Origin: Saprospirales bacterium
GTDB taxonomy: Bacteria > Bacteroidota > Bacteroidia > Chitinophagales > JADIYW01
Reading direction: 5' to 3'
Assembly: GCA_016711605.1 (NCBI GenBank)
Contig: JADJSS010000015.1
Coordinates: 1-64,000 of the forward strand
Length of the DNA stretch: 64,000 nucleotides
The translations under genes were made by a program, and so were the position numbers. Below the pieces are notes generated by a model, which was given only the letters and a program-made list of their open reading frames with translations, was not told the origin of the DNA and did not search any database. Shown piece after piece: positions 56,504 through 64,000 of this stretch (position 1 is its first letter; each line of letters opens with the position of its first letter).

Positions 56504-58843
56504 ATGTTTTTATATTTTTTAAAAATGCGATTCAATTTTATCATACTATTTTTCTGCTTTTTCGGAATTTTTTCTGTTGGTTATGCGCAAAAATTGCCCT
56601 TAGGTACATGGACTGCTCATGTGCCTTTGCAAAATGCTACTTCTATTTGCGCAAGTAGAGATTATGTTTATGGTTCCTGTACAAATGGTGTTGTCAGTGT
56701 TAATGTAGATAATGATTATATAGAAAAATATACTAAAGTTTCTGGGTTAGCTGAAGTTTTTACCAATGAAATTGGCTACGATACTACAACATCAACATTA
56801 GTTATAACGTACCAAAATTCTAATATTGATTTAATACAGAATGGTAAAATAACGAATTTACCGTATCTAAAAGATGCAGCAATAACTGGTGATAAAAAAA
56901 TCTATTCTGTTTTTTGCACGAATGGAAAAGCATATTTAGGTTTAGGTTATGGTTTGATGGTGATTGATTTGATAAAAAATGAAATTTCTGAGACCTATAC
57001 TTTTAATACTGGAATAAGTTCGATACGAGTAAATGCAATATTTGCAGATGATAACCAAATTTTTTGCGCTACGTCATACGGTGTGCTTCGTGGTAGAATT
57101 GCTGACAATGTAAATTTGTTGAATTTTAATAATTGGACAAAATATTCAGTGGGCATTCCTCAAGATAACGCAACAGCAATTACAAAATTTGACAATAAAA
57201 TTTTTGCTTCCATTGATAATACTATTTATCAATTTGATGGTTCAAATTGGAGTTTCTTTTTCTCAGAAGCTGGTTGGAAAACAACTCATTTAAATAATTC
57301 ATACAATCAATTTTTAATTGTACAACAAAGAAATCCTGTTTCTTCTTTGGCAGATGTACGTATTGGAAAATGGAACGGTAGTGCATTTAATTTTATTACC
57401 AATCAAAATAATGTTGTTTTTCCGTTGCAATTGCTTCAAGATAAAAATGGTTCACTTTGGCATGCCGATTTGTACCGTGGTATAATTCATCAAGAAGGTG
57501 CAAACTTTACTGCCAAAATTCCAAACGCACCTTACGCAATGGCATCCAGAGAAATGGCATTTTTAAATGGAACCATTTGGTCTTCGTCATCTGGAATTAG
57601 AAATGGTTGGGCACCAGATGGTTTGCCAGAAAGTAAATATTTTTATGCTTGTAATGATTATAATTGGACGAATTACAATCAATATACCAATCCTGCTTTA
57701 GATAGTTTTAACCAAATTGCTGTGGTACAAGCTGTACCTGCAGAAAATAAACTAATTTTTGGTGCTGCTGGTTTTGCAGATGGTGGAATTATTGAATATT
57801 CTGTTTCTGACAATTCAATTAAGGCACAAAAATATGCAGTGAATGGTGGCCAGTCATTTCGTATAACTGGCGCTGATTTGGATGGACAAGGTAATGTTTG
57901 GTTTTCAAATGCTTATTCATCAGCGGCACCAATTATTTGTAGAAAAAGTGATGGTAGCTATTTGTATTTTAATTCAAGTTATCTAACTGGTACTTTAGCA
58001 AAATCAGTTTTAGTAGATGATAACAATCAAATTTGGATAGGCAAAGAAGCTGGTGATGGTGGTATTGTTGTATTAAATTATGGAAATGATTTAGAAGACA
58101 AATCAGATGATCAATATTTTTTACTGTCTGCTGGTCGTGGCTACGGCAATTTGCCATCAAATAATGTGATTTGTATGGCAAAAGATGAAGATGGTACTTT
58201 ATGGCTCGGCACTTCAAGAGGAATTGCAATTGTTTCATGTTCAGGTTATGTTACAGATAACGCTTGCGAGGCCGAACAGATTTGTATTGACAGAAAAGAT
58301 GGAAGCGGTTTTTGTGATAATTTATTAGAAGACGAAATTATAAATTGCATCACAGTTGATGCAGCCAACCGCAAGTGGATTGGTACAGCAAATGGATTAT
58401 TTTTGGTAAGTGCTGATGGACAAAAAACGCTGCGTTATTTTAATGATGTTAATTCGCCAATGTTGGCAAATAACGTACGTTCAGTAACTATTAATCCGCA
58501 AAACGGAGATTTATTTATTGGAACAGAAAAAGGAATTTGCAGCTATCGTGCAGATGCAACAACAACAGATGAAACCACTGAGAAACCGTATGTTTATCCA
58601 AATCCTGTTGCGCATGATTATACTGGACCAATTGCAATTAAAGGTATTCCAAATGATTGCAATGTGAAAATAATGGATATTTCTGGCAACTTAGTTTACC
58701 AAACTACTGCATTGGGTGGCCAAGCTATTTGGGACGGCAATTTAATTAATGGAGCGCGTGCTGCTACTGGCGTTTATGTTGCGTTGTGCGTTGGCACAGA
58801 TAAAAAAGAAAAAGCAAAATTGAGGTTTGTTTTGATACATTAA
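56504..58843 (+). CDS. porZ: Type IX secretion system protein PorZ
   Basis: PorZ is a cell-surface part of the T9SS attachment complex that anchors A-LPS to secreted cargo. The protein starts at 56504, or seven codons later at MRFNFIILFFCFFGIF, and has a signal peptide ending near GYAQ. LGTWTAHVPLQNATSICASR is the start of the PorZ N-terminal beta-propeller (about residues 30-330), and WLGTSRGIAIVSCSG and KWIGTANGLFLVSADGQ are later propeller blades. The C-terminal domain (YVYPNPVAHDYTGPIAIKGI to KLRFVLIH) is a T9SS-type CTD. At 779 residues it has the normal length. Its presence implies a T9SS in this organism. Intact. Confidence 0.9.
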   Translation: MFLYFLKMRFNFIILFFCFFGIFSVGYAQKLPLGTWTAHVPLQNATSICASRDYVYGSCTNGVVSVNVDNDYIEKYTKVSGLAEVFTNEIGYDTTTSTLVITYQNSNIDLIQNGKITNLPYLKDAAITGDKKIYSVFCTNGKAYLGLGYGLMVIDLIKNEISETYTFNTGISSIRVNAIFADDNQIFCATSYGVLRGRIADNVNLLNFNNWTKYSVGIPQDNATAITKFDNKIFASIDNTIYQFDGSNWSFFFSEAGWKTTHLNNSYNQFLIVQQRNPVSSLADVRIGKWNGSAFNFITNQNNVVFPLQLLQDKNGSLWHADLYRGIIHQEGANFTAKIPNAPYAMASREMAFLNGTIWSSSSGIRNGWAPDGLPESKYFYACNDYNWTNYNQYTNPALDSFNQIAVVQAVPAENKLIFGAAGFADGGIIEYSVSDNSIKAQKYAVNGGQSFRITGADLDGQGNVWFSNAYSSAAPIICRKSDGSYLYFNSSYLTGTLAKSVLVDDNNQIWIGKEAGDGGIVVLNYGNDLEDKSDDQYFLLSAGRGYGNLPSNNVICMAKDEDGTLWLGTSRGIAIVSCSGYVTDNACEAEQICIDRKDGSGFCDNLLEDEIINCITVDAANRKWIGTANGLFLVSADGQKTLRYFNDVNSPMLANNVRSVTINPQNGDLFIGTEKGICSYRADATTTDETTEKPYVYPNPVAHDYTGPIAIKGIPNDCNVKIMDISGNLVYQTTALGGQAIWDGNLINGARAATGVYVALCVGTDKKEKAKLRFVLIH

Positions 58844-58932
58844 ATGTTTTACAAAATATGGATGGAACTAAATTTTAAATAATTTTGTTTAACTTTAGCA
58901 TTCATATTTTTAACTAAAAAAAAACAAAAAAA

Positions 58933-59406
58933 ATGGGTTTATTTTCATTTGTAAAAAGCATTGGCGAAAAAGTTTTTGGACACAAAGAAACTCCAGAAGA
59001 AAAAACACAAAAAGTGGTTGATCACTTAAACAAATTTGGTTTATTACAACCAACTGTAACAGTAACTGTTGATGACCACAAAGTAACATTAAGCGGAACA
59101 GTTGATAGCTTAGACGCGCGCAAACGTTTAATTGCAACGACTGCAAATATTGATGGTGTTGAGTCAGTAGATGATCAATTAATTGTGGTGATTAAAGAGC
59201 AAGTGGTACCAGTTGAACAAGTAGAAGCTGCACCAGAAAAACAATTTTACCAAGTAAAAGCTGGTGATAGTTTATCAAAAATTTCTAAAGAAGTGTATGG
59301 TAATGCAAATCACTATGCTGCAATATTTGAAGCTAACAAACCAATGTTGACAGATATGGATAAAATCTATCCTGGACAAACATTAGTAATTCCTGAATTA
59401 GCGTAA
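58933..59406 (+). CDS. BON and LysM domain protein (Kbp/YgaU-like)
   Basis: The 157-residue protein starts MGLFSFVKSIGEKVFGHKET. A BON domain (about residues 28-88, TVTVTVDDHKVTLSGTVDSL) is followed by a Pro/Ala linker and a LysM domain (about residues 108-155, QVKAGDSLSKISKEVYGNAN ending DKIYPGQTLVIPEL). This is the architecture of the E. coli potassium-binding protein Kbp (YgaU). No signal peptide is visible, so it is probably cytoplasmic, as Kbp is. It may bind K+ and help under osmotic stress. A terminator follows; the gene stands alone on its strand. Confidence 0.9.
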   Translation: MGLFSFVKSIGEKVFGHKETPEEKTQKVVDHLNKFGLLQPTVTVTVDDHKVTLSGTVDSLDARKRLIATTANIDGVESVDDQLIVVIKEQVVPVEQVEAAPEKQFYQVKAGDSLSKISKEVYGNANHYAAIFEANKPMLTDMDKIYPGQTLVIPELA

Positions 59407-59424
59407 TCTATTTTCAGATTTTAT

Positions 59425-59459
59425 AAAAAACGTTTCTGCTTTTGTGGAGGCGTTTTTTT
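59425..59459 (+). terminator. Terminator after the BON-LysM gene
   Basis: AAAAAACG (59425-59432) pairs with CGTTTTTT, across an 18-base imperfect loop, followed by more T. It begins 18 bases after the stop and can work in both directions, serving the convergent DUF2779 gene too. Confidence 0.65.
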
Positions 59460-60937
59460 TATTGTTTCAATTTTTCAAAAATCTTAGACAACACAAACGT
59501 ATCGGTTTGGCAATATTTTTTGAGTTGCTGTAGTTTGGTTGCAATTTCATTTTTATCTTCAAAATAAAATAATTCATTATACAAAGCCATCGCTTCTTCG
59601 CCAGCTTTTACGGTGCTTTTCGCAAATTCATCTTCATTTAAAATGGCATTTCCAATGGCTTTCAACGAAAAACTTCCTTGTTGTTTTGGATGGTAATAAA
59701 ATAATTCTTTAAAAGGAATTTCAAAATCAATAATACGTTTTATGCGTTCAAAAATTTCATTTTTATGATTCGGAAAATCATTTGCTAATTTAAACAACAC
59801 ACTTTTTTCCATCAAGGTATTAAATACCACAATCTTTCCAGCTTTTTCGGTAGATTTTAAAAAATGCTGAATAAATAGTTCGCGCGCATCAGCACCAATT
59901 TCCGAAATATAATCAACATGTATTAATTCTGAATCAGCACTTTCTTTGTAATGCAACGAATACAAAAATGGTATTCTTTCATATGGTTTAGTATTCTTAA
60001 ACAAAGGTATGGCTGGCTGAAATGCTTCTACGTCAAAGAAATATAATGGATAGCGAATGTCTTCTAAAAATTCATCTAATTTTTCAGTTTGCGTATAAAT
60101 TTCATTTTGCTGATATGCTTGTATAATTACTTTTTGTCGAACATTTAAATCTTCTGTAATAATAATCTGATCAATTTTTTCGATGCCTTTTTCCAGCAAC
60201 ATATTTTTCTCTTGCATGGAAATTCCTGGCAAATACCAAACCGAATCTTTCTCTATATTTTTCCAGCACAAACCTTGAAAATCGCAAGGATATGGTTTGG
60301 TGCAGTGTACACCAATTGGCATTTCTGGCGCAGAAGGCAAGTCTAAAGTTGCAATTGCTTTTTCAATCGTAGTTTCTACAAAAGGAATACGTTCTTTTAT
60401 TTCGCCTAAAACAGAAGTTGATTTAAAAAATTGCTGCACATTTAATTGTTCATCAAAAATGTAATCTGCATTTACATTCACAATAAAAAAATCTTCCAAT
60501 TCAATACCACTTTTCGTTATCACATAATATTGTATGGCAGCATCTTGCAAATAAGTGTTAGAAATACGCATCGCACTTTTTACCTCATGTGCGTACCATT
60601 TTCCATCTTTAAATGTCAACATATCTAAGGCAACTAAAATGCCATTGTATTTAAAACATGCTTCATAAATGACTGGAAATTTTCGTTCCATTAATAATCT
60701 TGTTGCTGTTACAGATGGATCGTAACTGTATGGATTTGGTGGTGAACAATCTCTGCCATCAGGAAATAATTGCTGTGCTAATTTTCCAATCCGATGTCCA
60801 CGATCAAAAACTTGTTGCTGCGTGTAATTGGTTTTATCGCGTAAATCGTAATTTTTTTTATACAGATATAATGATTTTGCACATTGAATACTGCGTATCA
60901 AAGTAGATTTGCTCAATGTGTTTTTGGATTTACTCAT
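59459..60937 (-). CDS. DUF2779 protein: Cas4-like Fe-S nuclease domain plus DEDD exonuclease domain
   Basis: The 492-residue protein has two nuclease-like parts. The N-terminal half is PD-(D/E)XK of the Cas4/AddB type: Asp105 in LVALDMLTF, then HEVKSA (Glu118, Lys120), YLQDAAIQYYV, and four Cys placed as for an iron-sulfur cluster (Cys19, then Cys212, Cys218 and Cys224 in HCTKPYPCDFQGLCW). The C-terminal half is DUF2779, a DEDD/RNase H-like exonuclease: YFFDVEAF (Asp302, Glu304), VVFNTLMEKSVL and QTDTFVLSKI. The role is unknown. The gene is solitary. DNA processing or repair is inferred from the two active sites. Confidence 0.82.
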   Translation of the reverse strand: MSKSKNTLSKSTLIRSIQCAKSLYLYKKNYDLRDKTNYTQQQVFDRGHRIGKLAQQLFPDGRDCSPPNPYSYDPSVTATRLLMERKFPVIYEACFKYNGILVALDMLTFKDGKWYAHEVKSAMRISNTYLQDAAIQYYVITKSGIELEDFFIVNVNADYIFDEQLNVQQFFKSTSVLGEIKERIPFVETTIEKAIATLDLPSAPEMPIGVHCTKPYPCDFQGLCWKNIEKDSVWYLPGISMQEKNMLLEKGIEKIDQIIITEDLNVRQKVIIQAYQQNEIYTQTEKLDEFLEDIRYPLYFFDVEAFQPAIPLFKNTKPYERIPFLYSLHYKESADSELIHVDYISEIGADARELFIQHFLKSTEKAGKIVVFNTLMEKSVLFKLANDFPNHKNEIFERIKRIIDFEIPFKELFYYHPKQQGSFSLKAIGNAILNEDEFAKSTVKAGEEAMALYNELFYFEDKNEIATKLQQLKKYCQTDTFVLSKIFEKLKQ

Positions 60938-60996
60938 TTATAAGTATCAAATTTCTTATTGAAAAGAAGTATCTTAGTTGCCAAATTTAAACAGTG

Positions 60997-61947
60997 ATGA
61001 AGCTACGACATTTATTTTTTATTGGATTAGTAATATTATCAACGAATTTTGTTTTTGCACAAAAAGGTGGAATTATTAGCGTCGGCGCTACACCAGGTTT
61101 GTCATATATGTTAGCGCAAAACACCTATTTCTTAAATGAAAATGCAAAAGAATTAGATTACAAACCGAAGTTCAGTTATCATATTTTTGTTGAAGGTGGT
61201 TATAATTTTAAAGAGCAACATGGTTTGTTAGGTTTTGCCAGTTACTGTGTAGAAGGACAAAAATACAAAGATGATTTTAAATGGAAACAATATCCAGCAC
61301 TGATTGGTACTCACACAAAAAACGTTGATTTTAAGTATATGGGTTTTGGTGCATTGTATAGATATTCTCCAACATTGCCTGGACAACGCGAACATATTCG
61401 TACAGGTGATTATCATTGGCGAATGAAAGTTGTTGTAGGTTTTGAAGTAGATGTGTTATTAAAAGCTTCAATGGATTATAAAATTGATTTAAATAATTCT
61501 GGAAATATCGTAAATTATGGTTATCCAATTCCACCAGCACTTGGTGGTTATGGTCAATACGAACCGAATACAAGTACAGACTATAAATCGTATTTTAAAC
61601 CAGTACAAGGTGTTGGTGTGATTCGTTATGGTTTTGATTATGTATTTAAGAATAACATGTTTTTTGGTGTTGCTTTTGAAGTAAAAGTTGGCATGAATGA
61701 CATCAACGCAAAAGCATATCGCGAACATCCAAAGTATAAAGCATCACGAAATTACTTTTTTGGCTTGAATTTACAAGTTGGTTATACAATGAATAAAAAC
61801 AAGAGTTTAATTAATCCAAACGGTACTTATAATAAGAAAAAAGATGAGCCAAAAGTAAAAGTAAAACATCAAGGTGGTGATAGAAATAAAGAAGTAGATA
61901 CAGTTGACCGCAAAACGAAAAAACGTATTAAGAAAGGTTTGCAGTAA
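60997..61947 (+). CDS. Outer-membrane beta-barrel protein, unknown function
   Basis: The start is the ATG at 60997 (MKLRHLFFIGLVILSTNFVF, then AQ); a GTG three bases upstream is also open. The mature part (about 290 residues) is rich in Tyr, Gly and Phe with alternating strand patterns typical of an outer-membrane barrel (KFSYHIFVEGGYNFKEQHG, YFFGLNLQVGYTMN). The C-terminal 35 residues are highly basic (KKKDEPKVKVKHQGGDRNKE), an odd extension for a barrel and probably periplasmic or surface exposed. No specific family is recognised. Intact and convergent with murB. Confidence 0.65.
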   Translation: MKLRHLFFIGLVILSTNFVFAQKGGIISVGATPGLSYMLAQNTYFLNENAKELDYKPKFSYHIFVEGGYNFKEQHGLLGFASYCVEGQKYKDDFKWKQYPALIGTHTKNVDFKYMGFGALYRYSPTLPGQREHIRTGDYHWRMKVVVGFEVDVLLKASMDYKIDLNNSGNIVNYGYPIPPALGGYGQYEPNTSTDYKSYFKPVQGVGVIRYGFDYVFKNNMFFGVAFEVKVGMNDINAKAYREHPKYKASRNYFFGLNLQVGYTMNKNKSLINPNGTYNKKKDEPKVKVKHQGGDRNKEVDTVDRKTKKRIKKGLQ

Positions 61948-62006
61948 GAAAGTAAAAAATGAAAGTGATGGTGGTGAAATGGAACATTGAATGCTACATT
62001 TTGTTT

Positions 62007-63026
62007 TTACGAAATAACATTCACTTCAGCTTCCAATAAAATATCAAATTTAGATTTGACAGATTGTTGAACATTTTGTGCGTGTTGCCAAATTTCGTTT
62101 CCAGTTGCGTTGCCGTAATTTACAATCACTAATGCTTGTTTCGCGTGACTGCCAGTATTTCCTATATGTTTGCCTTTCCATCCACATTGTTCGATCAGCC
62201 AGCCTGCAGGAATTTTTACATTGCCATTTGGTAAATCATATTTAGGCATGCCAGGAAATTCATGTTGTATTCTTTCTGCGACTGATTTTTCTACTTCTGG
62301 ATTTTTGAAAAAACTACCAGCATTTCCCAATTCTTTTGGATTTGGTAGTTTGCTTTCTCGTATTTCAATAACAGCATCAGAAATATTTTTTATGGTAGGA
62401 TTGGTAATGTTCTTTTCTTCTAATTTTTTTTGTATATCACCGTAAGCACTATTAACTTTTGGCTGTTTGGCTAATTTAAATTCAACTTAATCAATAAAAT
62501 AATTTCCTTTTTCTTCTTTTTTAAAAATACTTTCACGATAACCAAATGCACAGGCATCGTTATCGAAAATATACGTTTCGCCAGTTTTAATCTCAATGGC
62601 TTCTAACGACACAAATGTATCTTTTAGTTCTGCACCATACGCACCTATATTTTGCATTGGCGCAGCACCAACCGTTCCAGGAATTAGCGATAAATTTTCT
62701 AGTCCACCATAATTGTTTTCTACACAATACATGACAAAATCGTGCCATGGTGTTCCAGAATAACTTTTTATCCAAACAAAATTTTCATTTTCTTTAATAA
62801 ATTCAATGCCAACAATTTCATTTTTAATTACTAAACCTTCAAAATTATTGCACAATAAAATATTGCTGCCACCACCAATAAACAAATGTTTAGTATAGAC
62901 TTGTAATTCATTTTGTATGATATGGATAATATCTTGTTTGGTTTTTATACGACAAAAATATTGCGCCGTTACGTTGATACCAAACGTATTAAATCGTTGT
63001 AAAGAAAATGATTCGAGAATTATCAT
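62007..63026 (-). CDS. murB: UDP-N-acetylenolpyruvoylglucosamine reductase MurB (in-frame stop)
   Basis: MurB reduces UDP-GlcNAc-enolpyruvate to UDP-MurNAc with FAD and NADPH in peptidoglycan synthesis. The start is at 63026 (MIILESFSLQRFNTFGINVT). The FAD-binding part has LFIGGGSNILLCN and LIPGTVGAAPMQNIGAYGAE; the substrate domain has NAGSFFKNPEVEKS with the catalytic Ser and PAGWLIEQCGWKGKHIG. Codon 180 is TAA (62489-62487), in FID-stop-VEFKLAKQPK. The frame is the same before and after, and no indel is needed, so the stop replaced a sense codon, perhaps CAA. With readthrough it has 339 residues, the normal E. coli-type length. Confidence 0.92.
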
Positions 63027-63279
63027 TGATTAATTTGACGTGCAATTTACGAATTTTAATTTAACCAAATAATTTGAAAATGAAATACGCTTTTGCCACT
63101 AATGATCAAACTAACTTTACGAAAAATGACAAAAGCGCTGAAAACATAAAAACCCGAATGATGAGATAAATAATTTTATGGTTTATATTGCAAATATTGA
63201 AATATTATTTGTCTTTGTTTGAATAAATTAATAAGTGCCAATATTATTTGAATAAGTGATGATTTTCTTTATGTGAGAA

Positions 63280-64000
63280 TTAAATTTGCGCAATCATTTC
63301 CATTAAATTTTCTTTCTTGCGCTGCGAAACAGGCACTTCGTCATTGTTTTCCATAATAAGGTTGCAGCCATCAGTTTTATCAAACCGAATAATTTTTCGA
63401 ATATTAATTAAGTGCGAATGGTGTGCTCTAATAAAACCAAATGGTTCCAGCATTTCTTCGTATTCTTTCAGGTTTTTTGAGATGGTGATTTTTTTCCCGT
63501 CTGCAATAAAAAATTCAGTATAAGGACCTTCTGCATGGCAACGAATAATATCATTTACTTTTATGAAATAAATGGAGTCTTTATCTTTCAAAACAATTTT
63601 TTTATGTTCTAAAGAAATGGAACTCATGCTTTCATTTAATACTTGTATTTGTGTTTTTAAATCTTTGTTTTTGAGTTGTAGTTTTGCTTTCTCCAAACTA
63701 ACAATTAAATCATCAGTGTCAATTGGTTTAAGTAAAAAATCAATAGCACTAAATTTAAAAGCATCTACTGCATACTTATTATGCGCAGTTATAAAAATGA
63801 GTTGAAAGTGATAATTATTGCCAAGTTGTTTCAATAAATCCATGCCAGTTCCGTCGTCCATTTCAACATCTAAAAAAACAACATCTGGTTGTGTTTTTTC
63901 TATTGCTATCAATCCTGTTGTAACACCAGTAGCTTGATGAATGGATTCAATATCAGAACAATAATTTTCCAATTGAAATTTTAATCCAATTCGAATCGGT
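63280..64000 (-). CDS. LytTR family response regulator, N terminus outside the window
   Basis: The coding frame is open to the window edge at 64000, so roughly the first 15-25 residues are missing. The receiver domain has VVFLDVEMDDGTGMDLLKQL, whose Asp is the phosphorylation site, IFITAHNKYAVDAFKFSAID and FLLKPID with the conserved Lys. The C-terminal LytTR DNA-binding domain runs from KIVLKDKDSIYFIKVNDIIR through KITISKNLKEYEEMLEPFGF and IRAHHSHLINIRKIIRFD to VPVSQRKKENLMEMI. It pairs with a LytS-type sensor kinase, which may lie just outside the window. The target genes are unknown. 253 gene-free bases separate it from murB. Confidence 0.92.
   Translation of the reverse strand, partial: PIRIGLKFQLENYCSDIESIHQATGVTTGLIAIEKTQPDVVFLDVEMDDGTGMDLLKQLGNNYHFQLIFITAHNKYAVDAFKFSAIDFLLKPIDTDDLIVSLEKAKLQLKNKDLKTQIQVLNESMSSISLEHKKIVLKDKDSIYFIKVNDIIRCHAEGPYTEFFIADGKKITISKNLKEYEEMLEPFGFIRAHHSHLINIRKIIRFDKTDGCNLIMENNDEVPVSQRKKENLMEMIAQI

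Noticed and set aside
452..62489. TAA reassigned as a sense codon
   Set aside because: Most intact genes in the window (for example gldA, gldG, natB and the Wzz-like gene) end at TAA with correct family length, so TAA is a working stop. The three internal TAA codons are exceptions.
63027..63279. Spaced inverted words GCTTTTGCCA and TGACAAAAGC between murB and the LytTR gene
   Set aside because: Arms are short, have mismatches and are about 40 bases apart, so this could occur by chance in AT-rich DNA.
1..64000. CRISPR arrays, tRNA or rRNA genes, IS transposases, prophage genes
   Set aside because: None found. No regularly spaced direct repeats, no tRNA T-loop with cloverleaf, and no transposase or phage structural motif could be recognised.

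Overview
The window is AT-rich DNA from a free-living, gliding member of the Bacteroidota. The evidence is phylum-typical gene content: gliding genes gldA/gldF/gldG, the type IX secretion protein PorZ, a Porin_10-type outer-membrane barrel, a LytTR response regulator, and the ileS - TraR/DksA - lspA gene order. Promoter-like TAnnTTTG boxes sit close upstream of start codons and obvious Shine-Dalgarno sites are absent. The exact family cannot be fixed from the sequence alone.

Layout. 0-2.4 kb: chaperone pair grpE-dnaJ and a GNAT acetyltransferase, all disrupted. 2.5-6.6 kb: NatA/NatB-like ABC exporter, guaB and a small membrane protein. 6.8-14.5 kb: EEP-family hydrolase, acyltransferase-3 protein, PcrA/UvrD helicase, outer-membrane porin and a glycosyltransferase. 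14.5-19.7 kb: lipoprotein, FabG-like reductase and the gliding ABC genes gldA-gldF-gldG, with two copies of an unnamed inverted-repeat element. 19.8-22.1 kb: Wzz-like and O-antigen ligase-like surface polysaccharide genes. 22.1-25.7 kb (minus strand): RsbU-type phosphatase, DUF937, Uma2 and an alcohol dehydrogenase-like protein. 26.0-32.7 kb: a TetR-TolC-HlyD-RND efflux operon with a GxxExxY gene lodged between adaptor and pump. 32.8-35.5 kb: S41 peptidase and a membrane AraC regulator. 35.8-44.2 kb: DppC-like permease, psd, a membrane glycosyltransferase, a secreted nuclease and two tandem long-chain acyl-CoA ligases. 44.3-50.3 kb: AddA/RecB-like helicase-nuclease, aldose epimerase, divergent TetR/alkB and an alkyltransferase-like protein. 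50.4-61.9 kb: secreted protein, lspA, a histone-H1-like/TraR fusion, ileS, porZ, a BON-LysM protein, a Cas4-like/DEDD exonuclease fusion and an outer-membrane protein. 62.0-64.0 kb: murB and a LytTR response regulator cut by the window edge.

The most conspicuous property of the window is damage. About eighteen genes carry one-base indels, mostly at short A or T runs, and three (grpE, uvrD, murB) carry an in-frame TAA with clean homologous sequence on both sides. The damage is clustered (0-3 kb, 24.7-36 kb, 40.7-44.2 kb, 47-49.5 kb) and hits housekeeping genes, so consensus errors of a draft assembly are the simplest explanation. True decay, or rescue by slippage or readthrough, cannot be excluded from sequence alone.

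I do not see a convincing new multi-gene system. The best leads are: a roughly 160-170 bp inverted-repeat element whose internal hairpin keeps its shape but not its sequence between two copies; a family of perfect intergenic palindromes; a GxxExxY gene carrying the same CACATAGA motif at its 5' side; and a standalone Cas4-like iron-sulfur nuclease fused to a DEDD exonuclease.
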